A DNA stretch of 9,875 bases from NCBI GenBank assembly GCA_902782715.1, contig CACZOG010000102.1, positions 1 through 9,875 on the forward strand, read 5' to 3'. This document shows, in pieces, positions 1 through 7,274 of this stretch. This stretch comes from an uncultured Lachnospiraceae bacterium (GTDB taxonomy: Bacteria > Bacillota > Clostridia > Lachnospirales > Lachnospiraceae). Position numbers and translations under genes: made by a program. The stretch's first letter is position 1; every line of letters begins with the position of its first letter. Below the pieces are notes generated by a model. It did not search any database. It had not been told where the DNA came from and saw nothing but the letters and a program-made list of their open reading frames with translations.

Positions 1-84
1 AAGGTGGTTTCGAAGAAACCGGATGAGGTGGAAAAAACACCTCATCAGTCAGCTTCGCTGACAGCTTCTCCTCGAGGAGAAGCC
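1..84. repeat. Structured intergenic repeat of inverted hairpin modules (left end cut)
   Basis: Four hairpins are packed end to end. They are GGTTTC/GAAACC with a GAA loop (6-20), GATGAGGTG/CACCTCATC with a 7-nt A-rich loop (22-46), GTCAGC/GCTGAC with a TTC loop (48-62), and the perfect 20-nt palindrome GCTTCTCCTCGAGGAGAAGC (64-83). Positions 1-30 and the reverse complement of 38-67 are two copies of one 30-nt module, AAGsTG, then a 6-bp hairpin with a GAA loop, then kGATGAGGTG, facing each other across the loop at 31-37. The stems differ in sequence but both pair perfectly. The left arm should continue upstream with a partner of CTTCTCC (65-71). From memory, GGAGAAG...GATGAGGTG modules are common between genes in gut Firmicutes; this was not checked. 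There is no coding sequence here and no U-tract that would make it a terminator. Confidence 0.8.
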
Positions 85-112
85 TATAATCATAATAAGA
101 GAGGAAAAAGAT

Positions 113-2533
113 ATGTTAGTACCCTTAAGTTGGTTAAAAGAATATGTTGATATAGAAGATATCGCTCCTTCAGTCCTTGAAGAGAAACTTTTCTCCTGCG
201 GATTCGAAGTTGAAGAAGTAATTGAGATCGGTAAAGATATTTCAGGTGTTGTGGTCGGTCTTGTAAAAGAGTGTGAGCCCATTCCCGACACACATCTTCA
301 TGTATGTAAAGTTGATGTCGGACAGCCTGAACTTTTACAGATCTGCTGCGGTGCAGATAATGTATGTATCGGAAAGAAATTCCCAGTTGCTTTAGATGGT
401 GCAAGCGTCCTTGCCACAGCTAAAGATCATAAGACTGTTGAAGGTGTTATGACTATCAAGAAAGGCAAACTTCGCGGATATGATTCCGAAGGCATGCTTT
501 GTTCAGGTGTTGAGATCGGAGTAGCGGAAGGCATGTATCCCGGTGCTTCATATAACGGACTTTTGGTTCTGGATGATTCATGCGAAATCGGTGCGGATGT
601 TAAGCCCATTGTCGGGATCGATGATTATATCTTCGATGTTTCGATCACCGCAAACAGACCTGACTGCCAGTGCATTACAGGTATCGCAAGAGAAGTTGCC
701 GCTGTTTTAAACAGAGAATACAAAGCTCCTTCACTTGAATATCATGAAGACAATGTTACAAAGGACGGTTTCAGCGTAGAAGTTATCGCTCCCGATATCT
801 GTCCCAGATACATCGGACATTATGTTCATGATGTAGTTATCAAAGAGTCACCTCTCTGGATGCAGAGAAGACTTGCGCTTGTCGGTCAGATGCCTATCTC
901 AAATATGGTTGATATCACAAACTATGTTTCTCTTGAAATGGGTCAGCCCATGCATGCTTTTGACTGCGATTACATCGAAGGTAACAAGATCGTTGTAAGA
1001 CGTGCTGAAGATAAAGAGAAGATCGTTACTCTTGACGAACAGGAATATGAACTTACAAACAATAATCTTGTTATCTGTGACGGCGTTAAGCCTGTTGCCA
1101 TAGCAGGTGTTATGGGCGGTCTTAACTCCGAGATCAGAGATACGACCAAAGAAGTATTGTTCGAGTCTGCAAAGTTCGCAAGAGACAATATCAGAAAGAC
1201 ATCCAGAGCACTCGGCAAGAGAACCGATGCTTCGGCTAAATATGAAAAGGGTGTTGATGAATATTCAACATACAATGCAATGAAGAGAGCTCTTCATCTT
1301 GTTGAAGAATTAGAATGCGGTAAAGTATCATGCACTCATGTTGATGTTAATACAGGCAATTCAATCGAGCCCAAGGAAATGAAAGTAAGCATTGCCAAGG
1401 TTAACAGAGTTCTCGGTATCGAAGTACCTACAGATGATATCATCAGGATCCTTAAGAACTTATCATTCGATCCCAAGGTTAACGGTGATGAATTAACACT
1501 CATGATCCCCGCTTACAGAGAGGATATGGAAAGTTATCCCGATGTAGCGGAGGAAGTTATCAGAATGTACGGCTACGATCATATCGTTGATACATTCTTA
1601 CCCGATGCTCAGGTTACTATGGGCGGACTTAGTACAAAGCAGAAGAAGGAACTTAAGTTAAAGAAAGATCTTTGTGCACAGGGTGCATATGAATGTATTC
1701 ATTATTCATTCATCTCACCTTCTGATTTCAATCTTTTAAATCTTTCCGAAGATGCCGATGAGAGAAAAGCAATCAAGATCTTAAATCCCATTAACGAAGA
1801 TCTGTCCGTTATGAGAACAACACTTGCACCTTCAATGCTTCATGCAGTATCAAGAAACCAGAAGAAAGGCAACCTTGAAGGAAAACTTTATGAAGTTGCT
1901 TCAAGATTCATTCCAAAGAGCCTTCCTCTGACAGAGTATCCTGAAGAAAAGCAGACACTCTGCATCGCGATCTTTGGCGAGAAATACGATTTCTATTCAC
2001 TTAAGAGCATCGTAAATTCGGTTGCAGATACATTCTTCACTGCTTTCAGATTCGAAGCGGCAGAGAAGTCATTCCTTCATCCTTATCAGACAGCATCGAT
2101 CAAAGAAGGAGACAATGTGATCGGATATCTTGGCAAAGTATCATATGAAGTAGCAGAAAAACTTGATCTGAGAACTGATGCGTATATTTGCGAGATCGAT
2201 CTTGATTATCTCTATAAACTTGATACAAAGGCAACTTACAAACCTTTAAGCAAGTTCGCTTCGGTTAACAGAGACCTTGCACTTTTGATGAACAAGGATG
2301 TTTCCTGCGGTACCGTGGAAGATACGATCAAGGATGCCTGCAAGTATGTTACGGGAGTTAAACTCTTTGACGTTTACGAAGGAGAAAACATTCCTTCAGA
2401 CAAGAAGAGCCTTGCATTCTCCATTACATTCACGCCGGGAGAGCAGGATTTCGAAGCAGACAGTGTAGACAAGTATGTTAAGAAGATCCTCGGTAACCTT
2501 AAATACAAACTTGATGTTGATATAAGAAGCTGA
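113..2533 (+). CDS. pheT: Phenylalanyl-tRNA synthetase, beta subunit
   Basis: This is the beta chain of the (alpha-beta)2 cytosolic enzyme that charges tRNA-Phe with phenylalanine; the catalytic alpha chain PheS is not in the window and is expected just upstream. At 806 residues it is the usual full bacterial length. Visible domains are an N-terminal EMAP-like tRNA-binding fold (about 40-150, with SEGMLCS near 125-131), a B3/B4 region (about 215-390, with PMHAFD at 279-284), a B5 domain (about 420-490) with an acidic cluster at D477, E480 and E481 of the kind that binds Mg2+ in this family, a synthetase-like core (about 500-700), and a C-terminal ferredoxin-fold anticodon-binding domain (about 710-805). 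The ATG start has a GAGAGG Shine-Dalgarno at 99-104, 8 nt away, and the N-terminus MLVPLSWLKEYVD is canonical. The end carries tandem stops TGATAA. Its promoter is likely upstream of pheS. Confidence 0.98.
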   Translation: MLVPLSWLKEYVDIEDIAPSVLEEKLFSCGFEVEEVIEIGKDISGVVVGLVKECEPIPDTHLHVCKVDVGQPELLQICCGADNVCIGKKFPVALDGASVLATAKDHKTVEGVMTIKKGKLRGYDSEGMLCSGVEIGVAEGMYPGASYNGLLVLDDSCEIGADVKPIVGIDDYIFDVSITANRPDCQCITGIAREVAAVLNREYKAPSLEYHEDNVTKDGFSVEVIAPDICPRYIGHYVHDVVIKESPLWMQRRLALVGQMPISNMVDITNYVSLEMGQPMHAFDCDYIEGNKIVVRRAEDKEKIVTLDEQEYELTNNNLVICDGVKPVAIAGVMGGLNSEIRDTTKEVLFESAKFARDNIRKTSRALGKRTDASAKYEKGVDEYSTYNAMKRALHLVEELECGKVSCTHVDVNTGNSIEPKEMKVSIAKVNRVLGIEVPTDDIIRILKNLSFDPKVNGDELTLMIPAYREDMESYPDVAEEVIRMYGYDHIVDTFLPDAQVTMGGLSTKQKKELKLKKDLCAQGAYECIHYSFISPSDFNLLNLSEDADERKAIKILNPINEDLSVMRTTLAPSMLHAVSRNQKKGNLEGKLYEVASRFIPKSLPLTEYPEEKQTLCIAIFGEKYDFYSLKSIVNSVADTFFTAFRFEAAEKSFLHPYQTASIKEGDNVIGYLGKVSYEVAEKLDLRTDAYICEIDLDYLYKLDTKATYKPLSKFASVNRDLALLMNKDVSCGTVEDTIKDACKYVTGVKLFDVYEGENIPSDKKSLAFSITFTPGEQDFEADSVDKYVKKILGNLKYKLDVDIRS

Positions 2534-2548
2534 TAAAGGAGCATATTT

Positions 2549-3973
2549 ATGGAAAACAAATGTGTTTGGAATAAGTACAGTGCTGCTCAGTTAAAAGAGC
2601 TGGAGTCTTTTACAAAAGAATATATCGATTTTATTTCCGATTGTAAGACCGAAAGAGAATGCGTTGAGAAGATCGTCAACGATATTGAAAAAGAAGGTTA
2701 CGTTGACATCAACAAGGCTGTTAAGGCAGGAAAGAAGCTTAAAGCGGGAGACAAGGTTTATTCCGTAAAAATGAATAAATCCATCATCATGATGAATGTC
2801 GGAACCGATAAGCTCGAAGACGGTGTTAATATACTTGGTGCACACATCGATTCTCCCCGTCTTGATGTCAAAGCAAATCCCATGTATGAAGATTCGGGGC
2901 TTGCTTATCTTGATACGCATTACTACGGCGGAATAAAGAAATATCAGTGGGTAACCATACCTCTTGCAATTCATGGTGTAGTGGCTAAGAAAGACGGTAC
3001 TACCGTTATCATCAATCTCGGAGAAGAAGATACCGATCCCGTATTCTTCATTTCGGATCTTCTTATCCATCTTTCTCAGGAACAGCTTGAAAAGAAGGCT
3101 GCCAAGGTGATCGAAGGTGAAGCTCTTGATGTGATCATCGGAAACAAGCCCATTGCGAAAGAAGAGAAGAAATCTTCAAAGAATACTAAGGATAAAGAAG
3201 ACAAAGAAGAAAAAGATGCGGTAAAGAAATCGGTTCTTGATATCTTAAAGAAATATTATGATATCGAGGAAGAAGACTTCTTATCGGCAGAACTCGAGAT
3301 CGTACCTGCAGGAAGAGCCAGAGAAGCCGGCCTTGACCGTTCAATGGTACTCGGATACGGACAGGATGACAGAGTATGTTCATTCCCTTCATACAAAGCA
3401 ATGCTTAAAGTTAAGAAGGTTAAAAGAACGGCAGTATGCATCTTAACGGACAAGGAAGAAATAGGTTCCGTAGGTGCCACGGGAATGCAGTCACAGTTAT
3501 TCGAAAACGTAATGGCTGAACTTTTAAATCTTTGTGATGATTATTCCGAGATCAAGCTTAAGAGAATGCTTGCCAATTCCAACATGCTCTCAAGTGATGT
3601 ATCAAGCGCATTTGATCCTTCATATGCATCAAGCTTTGATAAGAAGAATGTTGCATATCTGGGCAGGGGGCTGGTTCTTTGCAAGTTTACCGGATCGCGT
3701 GGTAAATCGGGTTCAAATGATGCAAATGCGGAATACCTTGGTGCCATCCGCTCGGTCTTTGCAAAAGATGATATTTCATTCCAGCTTGCAGAACTAGGTA
3801 AAGTAGACCTCGGAGGCGGCGGAACGATCGCTTACATGCTTGCTAAATACGGAATGAACGTTATTGACTGCGGCGTTGCCGTACTTAACATGCATGCTCC
3901 TTACGAAGCAACCAGTAAAGCAGATATCTACGAAACATATCGCGGATATATTTCATTCATAAAGAACATGTAA
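2549..3973 (+). CDS. M18-family zinc aminopeptidase (aminopeptidase I type)
   Basis: A cytosolic dinuclear-zinc exopeptidase of peptidase family M18, which removes N-terminal residues (often acidic or hydrophobic) from peptides; family members form dodecameric shells. Likely metal and catalytic residues are visible: H99 and D101 in AHIDSPRLD, D273/D274 in GQDDRVCS, E303/E304 in DKEEIGS, a conserved aspartate near 350, and H449 in NMHAPYE. A glycine-rich GGGGT (422-426) precedes the last histidine motif, as is usual. The length of 474 aa is normal for this subgroup. Residues about 204-227 form a strongly charged Lys/Glu/Asp-rich, low-complexity stretch before the dimerisation/catalytic part, probably a surface loop. 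The start is supported by AAAGGAG at 2535-2541, 7 nt before ATG. Only 15 nt separate it from pheT, so cotranscription is likely, although the functions are not obviously linked. Substrate preference cannot be read from the sequence. Confidence 0.95.
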   Translation: MENKCVWNKYSAAQLKELESFTKEYIDFISDCKTERECVEKIVNDIEKEGYVDINKAVKAGKKLKAGDKVYSVKMNKSIIMMNVGTDKLEDGVNILGAHIDSPRLDVKANPMYEDSGLAYLDTHYYGGIKKYQWVTIPLAIHGVVAKKDGTTVIINLGEEDTDPVFFISDLLIHLSQEQLEKKAAKVIEGEALDVIIGNKPIAKEEKKSSKNTKDKEDKEEKDAVKKSVLDILKKYYDIEEEDFLSAELEIVPAGRAREAGLDRSMVLGYGQDDRVCSFPSYKAMLKVKKVKRTAVCILTDKEEIGSVGATGMQSQLFENVMAELLNLCDDYSEIKLKRMLANSNMLSSDVSSAFDPSYASSFDKKNVAYLGRGLVLCKFTGSRGKSGSNDANAEYLGAIRSVFAKDDISFQLAELGKVDLGGGGTIAYMLAKYGMNVIDCGVAVLNMHAPYEATSKADIYETYRGYISFIKNM

Positions 3974-3975
3974 TA

Positions 3976-4005
3976 TTGCAATTTTAAAAGATTTATATTT
4001 ATAAT
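3976..4005 (+). promoter_or_regulatory. Predicted sigma-70-type promoter for queA
   Basis: TTGCAA (3976-3981) and a perfect TATAAT (4000-4005) are separated by 18 nt. Transcription would begin near 4011-4013, inside the 5' arm of the hairpin described next, leaving a leader of about 40 nt before queA. The -35 matches consensus at 4 of 6 positions. The region is A/T-rich, so chance matches are possible. Confidence 0.5.
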
Positions 4006-4038
4006 ATTGGGGCAAACGTTTTTGCTCCAATATTTTAT
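4003..4038 (+). terminator. Hairpin terminator after the M18 aminopeptidase gene
   Basis: A 14-bp stem (4003-4016 with 4021-4034, one G-U pair at 4011/4026) closes a CGTT tetraloop. The 3' arm runs into TTTTAT, a short U-rich tail. The structure is strong but the U-tract is modest, so efficiency is uncertain. It sits 30 nt after the aminopeptidase stop codon and separates the pheT-M18 unit from queA. Confidence 0.65.
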
Positions 4039-4051
4039 GTGAGAGTGTTTT

Positions 4052-5089
4052 ATGGAATTAACTAAAAAAGATTTTTATTATGACCTTCCCGAAGAACTTA
4101 TAGCTCAGGATCCTCTGGCTGACCGTTCTTCTTCGAGGTTACTCAAACTTAATAAAGATACCGGTGAATTCTCACATCATCACTTCAGCGATATAATCGA
4201 TTTTCTTCATGAAGGTGACTGCCTGGTTCTTAACAACACCAAGGTTATTCCCGCCAGATTATTCGGCGTAAGAGAAGGCACGGGAGCAAGTGTTGAGTTC
4301 CTTCTTCTTAAGCGTCTTTCGGATACTGACTGGGAATGTCTTGTCAAGCCCGGAAAGAAGGCTAAGACAGGATATAAGTTTACATACGGAGACGGAATCC
4401 TTAAAAGCGAAGTGGTTGACATAACACCGGAAGGGAACAGGATCGTCAGATTTGAATTTGACGGAATATGGGAAGAGATCCTCGATAAACTCGGAGAAAT
4501 GCCTCTTCCGCCTTATATTACGCACAAACTTCAGGATAAGACCAGGTATCAGACCGTTTATGCGAAGTTTGACGGTTCGGCGGCTGCACCGACTGCAGGA
4601 CTTCATTTTACCAATGAGCTTCTTGAAAAGATAAGCGAAAAGGGGATTAAGATCGCCTATGTTACGCTTCATGTAGGACTTGGTACTTTCAGACCCGTAA
4701 AGGAAAACAATATCTTGGATCATCACATGCATTCGGAATGGTATCAGGTTACCCAAGAAGCCGCAGATACCATCAATGAGACGAAGAAGAATGGCGGAAG
4801 GATCATCTGTGTAGGTACCACAAGCTGCAGAACCATTGAATCTGCATCCGGTGAAGACGGAACGGTAAGAGCTGAGAGTAAGGATACAAGCATATTTATT
4901 TATCCGGGTTATAAATTTAAGGTTCTTGACTGCCTTATCACAAATTTTCATCTTCCCGAATCGACACTTATTATGCTCGTATCGGCTCTTGCAGGCAGGG
5001 AAAATGTTCTGAATGCTTATAAAGAAGCAGTGAATGAGAAATATCGTTTCTTTTCATTCGGAGATGCGATGTTTATAACAAATGAGTAA
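4052..5089 (+). CDS. queA: S-adenosylmethionine:tRNA ribosyltransferase-isomerase
   Basis: QueA transfers and isomerises the ribosyl group of S-adenosylmethionine onto 7-aminomethyl-7-deazaguanine at position 34 of tRNAs with GUN anticodons, giving epoxyqueuosine, the penultimate step of queuosine synthesis. The 345-aa length is typical. Family signatures are visible: YDLPEELIAQ (10-19), LNNTKVIPARL (60-70), GSAAAPTAGLHFT (175-187), GLGTFRPVK (209-217), VGTTSCRTIE (254-263) and NFHLPESTLIMLVSA (298-312). The start at ATG 4052 fits the conserved N-terminus; the ribosome binding site is weak (GAGAG at 4041-4045). The usual partner tgt is not adjacent in this window, and neighbours on both sides belong to other processes. 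The gene appears to be its own transcription unit, with a promoter overlapping the preceding terminator and a hairpin after it. Confidence 0.98.
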   Translation: MELTKKDFYYDLPEELIAQDPLADRSSSRLLKLNKDTGEFSHHHFSDIIDFLHEGDCLVLNNTKVIPARLFGVREGTGASVEFLLLKRLSDTDWECLVKPGKKAKTGYKFTYGDGILKSEVVDITPEGNRIVRFEFDGIWEEILDKLGEMPLPPYITHKLQDKTRYQTVYAKFDGSAAAPTAGLHFTNELLEKISEKGIKIAYVTLHVGLGTFRPVKENNILDHHMHSEWYQVTQEAADTINETKKNGGRIICVGTTSCRTIESASGEDGTVRAESKDTSIFIYPGYKFKVLDCLITNFHLPESTLIMLVSALAGRENVLNAYKEAVNEKYRFFSFGDAMFITNE

Positions 5090-5125
5090 AATTCCAATAA
5101 AATAGTGTAATATGTCGGTTGTTTT

Positions 5126-5156
5126 TTGACTGAAATTATGTCATATTTGCTTTAAT
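5126..5156 (+). promoter_or_regulatory. Predicted extended -10 promoter of the MoxR operon
   Basis: TTGACT (5126-5131) lies 19 nt before TTTAAT (5151-5156), which carries an upstream TG at 5148-5149 (TGCTTTAAT, extended -10). The 19-nt spacing is longer than ideal but the TG motif can compensate. Predicted transcription start is near 5163, within the loop of the hairpin at 5138-5178, leaving a leader of about 37 nt before the MoxR ATG. Confidence 0.45.
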
Positions 5157-5186
5157 GAAAATTATGCGAATATGACATTTTTTATT
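5138..5186 (+). terminator. Hairpin with U-tract between queA and the MoxR gene
   Basis: ATGTCATATTTGC (5138-5150) pairs with GCGAATATGACAT (5166-5178) as 13 bp with one U-G pair, followed by a run of T at 5178-5183. The 15-nt loop can fold further: TAAT (5153-5156) with ATTA (5161-5164) around a GAAA tetraloop. This is the shape of an intrinsic terminator for queA, although the stem is A/T-rich. It could also be an operator, since ATGTC recurs at 5112-5116. It overlaps the predicted promoter of the next operon. Confidence 0.55.
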
Positions 5187-5199
5187 ACGGAGGATAAAA

Positions 5200-6153
5200 A
5201 TGAATATAAGTGAAGCTAAAGAAAAAATTGCCGTGATAAGGGAGAATATCGGCAAAGTAATAGTCGGAAAGGATGATGTGATAAACAAAGTCCTTATCTG
5301 TTTGATCGCCGACGGACATGTACTGCTTGAAGATCTTCCGGGCACAGGTAAAACAATGATGTCCAAAGCCCTTGCCGTTTCCATAGATTCTAAATTTTCT
5401 CGAATTCAGTTTACGCCCGATCTGCTTCCTGCGGATATTACGGGTCTTAATGTATATAACAGAGCCAGCGAATCTTTTAACTATGTTCCCGGACCTGTTA
5501 TCACCAATATACTTCTTGCTGATGAAATAAACAGAGCAACACCAAGAACACAGTCTGCGCTTCTTGAAGCAATGCAGGAAAGACAGGTTACGGTTGACGG
5601 AGATACAAGAAAACTTGACGATCCGTTCTTCGTAATCGCAACTCAGAACCCTGTAGAAACAGCTGGTACTTTTCCTCTTCCCGAAGCCGAACTCGACAGA
5701 TTCATGATGGAACTCTCGATCGGTAAACTTACTTTAGAAGATGAGATCATGATGTTAAACAGATTTGAGAATGAGGAGCCTTTGGATACGCTTAAGAGCG
5801 TTGCAACAGGCGAAGATATAATCGAGATAAGGAAACTTTTATCGGAAGTGAGCATACATAAAGACCTTGTAGAATATATCGCTAAATTAAGTGAAGTTAC
5901 AAGAGCAGATTCGGGAACTTATATGGGAGTAAGCCCCAGAGGTTCGCTTGCTCTTTTAAAAGCTGCCAAGACAAGCGCGCTGATCAACGGAAGAAACTAT
6001 GTGCTTCCCGATGATATCAAACAGCTTATCGTTCCCGTCTTTCTTCACAGGATCCTTTTTGTAAACAGAAAAGACAAGGTGTCCAAATTACAGTACTTGG
6101 AATCTCTTATCAGCAGAGTTGAAGTACCCAGCGAGGAGTTTGAAACCGCATGA
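5200..6153 (+). CDS. MoxR-family AAA+ ATPase
   Basis: A cytosolic AAA+ ATPase of the MoxR group (AAA_3), thought to act as a chaperone-like remodelling factor paired with a VWA-type or DUF58 partner. In 317 aa it shows Walker A LPGTGKT (46-52), Walker B ILLADEINRA (104-113; D108, E109), sensor 1 IATQNP (146-151), the family signature GTFPLPEAELDRFM (156-169, with R167 as likely arginine finger) and sensor 2 SPRGSLAL (245-252), followed by the helical lid. All catalytic residues are intact, so it should be active. The start has a strong ribosome binding site, GGAGGA (5189-5194), 5 nt from ATG. It is the first gene of a coupled operon: its last codons overlap the DUF58 start by 4 nt (ATGA). The MoxR-DUF58 pairing is a standard arrangement. 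The client substrate is unknown. Confidence 0.96.
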   Translation: MNISEAKEKIAVIRENIGKVIVGKDDVINKVLICLIADGHVLLEDLPGTGKTMMSKALAVSIDSKFSRIQFTPDLLPADITGLNVYNRASESFNYVPGPVITNILLADEINRATPRTQSALLEAMQERQVTVDGDTRKLDDPFFVIATQNPVETAGTFPLPEAELDRFMMELSIGKLTLEDEIMMLNRFENEEPLDTLKSVATGEDIIEIRKLLSEVSIHKDLVEYIAKLSEVTRADSGTYMGVSPRGSLALLKAAKTSALINGRNYVLPDDIKQLIVPVFLHRILFVNRKDKVSKLQYLESLISRVEVPSEEFETA

Positions 6154-7274
6154 GACTGCTTATAGTCCTTTTAGTCGGATTGATCCTTTATATTGTTCAA
6201 GCCGTTGTTTACAAAAAATACTGGCATGAAGGGCTTGATGTTAACATTGATTTTGAAGATCAAATCGTACGTGAAGGCGACAAGAATGCTCTGATACTTA
6301 CTCTTGTGAATGACAAACTGCTTCCGCTGCCTGTTATACTGCTTAAGTTCTCTATCACAAGAACATTTATATTTCCCAAAGAACGCAATTCGGCAGTAAC
6401 GGATAATTATTACAGAAAAGAGTATTTCAGCTGCAGGGCATATCAGAAGATAACAAGAAAATACGGATTCACCACTTCTAAAAGAGGTGAATACAGCATA
6501 TCGTCCATCGATCTTATTTGTAAGGATATTTTTATGGATAAAAGCCGATTCGCGGATTCCAGAAAATATGCTTCTGTTTTGGTGCTTCCATCAAGAATTC
6601 CCATGGAAAAAATACCCGAGGATATTATCAAATTCTCCGGTGATATCGTCAGAAGGATAAAAATAAACGAAGATCCTTTTGAATTTAATTCAATTAGGGA
6701 ATATCAGCCTTTTGATCCTTTTAACCATATCAACTGGAAAGCTACCGCAAAGAATGATTTTCTACAGGTAAATACTTTTAATTCGACAAATAAGAAAAAT
6801 CTGGTCATTCTTCTTAATCTGGATATGAATACAGTAAGAAACAGCGAAGCATTGTCTGAGTGGTCCATAAGGATCGCATCCTGTCTTGCGGATTATTTTA
6901 TATCGGATCAGACTCCGGTTGCGCTTTATACGAACGGAACGGATTATCTGTCAGATGAGCTGATAGGAGTGGAAGCGGGCAGCGACCAGGGCCATATCAG
7001 AAATATCGATGTTGCGCTTGCAAGGATCAAAATAAAAGATAAGTATCCTTCATTCCTGGATTTAATGGATGAAAAGATATCAACCGACACAGAAGACGAA
7101 TATATCATTGTTTCAAATTACAGAAAGAATGATTTTGTAAATAAATTTGATGATTTAAGAAACAGCGGAATAAAGGTAAGTCTGGTAATTCCGGAATTCG
7201 GATATTCTTCGATCGAACCTTTCATTTCAAACGGAACAGATGTATATAAATGGGAAGTAATCAATGAGTTCTAA
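6150..7274 (+). CDS. DUF58 domain protein, membrane-anchored MoxR partner
   Basis: A member of DUF58, a family related to von Willebrand A domains that is nearly always encoded beside MoxR ATPases. Residues 2-21 form one hydrophobic anchor; a beta-rich region follows (about 28-150), then the family core REYQPFDPFNHINWKATAKND (starting at R183), and an adhesion-site-like strand LLNLDMNT (221-228). Two details depart from the usual pattern: the glycine normally before the aspartate of the core is F188, and the DxS of a true metal-binding VWA site reads DMN, so metal binding may be lost. The 374-aa length is within range. The start overlaps the MoxR stop (ATGA), with GAGGAG at 6133-6138 inside moxR as ribosome binding site, pointing to translational coupling. 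Its role is inferred only: a scaffold at the membrane for the MoxR ATPase. Confidence 0.93.
   Translation: MRLLIVLLVGLILYIVQAVVYKKYWHEGLDVNIDFEDQIVREGDKNALILTLVNDKLLPLPVILLKFSITRTFIFPKERNSAVTDNYYRKEYFSCRAYQKITRKYGFTTSKRGEYSISSIDLICKDIFMDKSRFADSRKYASVLVLPSRIPMEKIPEDIIKFSGDIVRRIKINEDPFEFNSIREYQPFDPFNHINWKATAKNDFLQVNTFNSTNKKNLVILLNLDMNTVRNSEALSEWSIRIASCLADYFISDQTPVALYTNGTDYLSDELIGVEAGSDQGHIRNIDVALARIKIKDKYPSFLDLMDEKISTDTEDEYIIVSNYRKNDFVNKFDDLRNSGIKVSLVIPEFGYSSIEPFISNGTDVYKWEVINEF

Noticed and set aside
64..83. Perfect 20-nt palindrome as a terminator for an upstream gene
   Set aside because: It is followed by CTATAATC with no run of T, and it belongs to the larger inverted repeat element.
1..112. 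T-box leader controlling the phenylalanyl-tRNA synthetase genes
   Set aside because: I found no T-box bulge sequence or antiterminator/terminator pair here, and such a leader would be expected before pheS, outside the window.
2591..3070. Minus-strand open frame of 159 codons inside the aminopeptidase gene
   Set aside because: It is a shadow of the M18 coding frame, whose zinc-ligand motifs lie in the same stretch; it has no family signature of its own.
4259..4951. Long minus-strand open frame (230 codons) inside queA
   Set aside because: It is antisense to a fully conserved queA frame, has no recognisable motif, and is explained by codon bias of the true gene.
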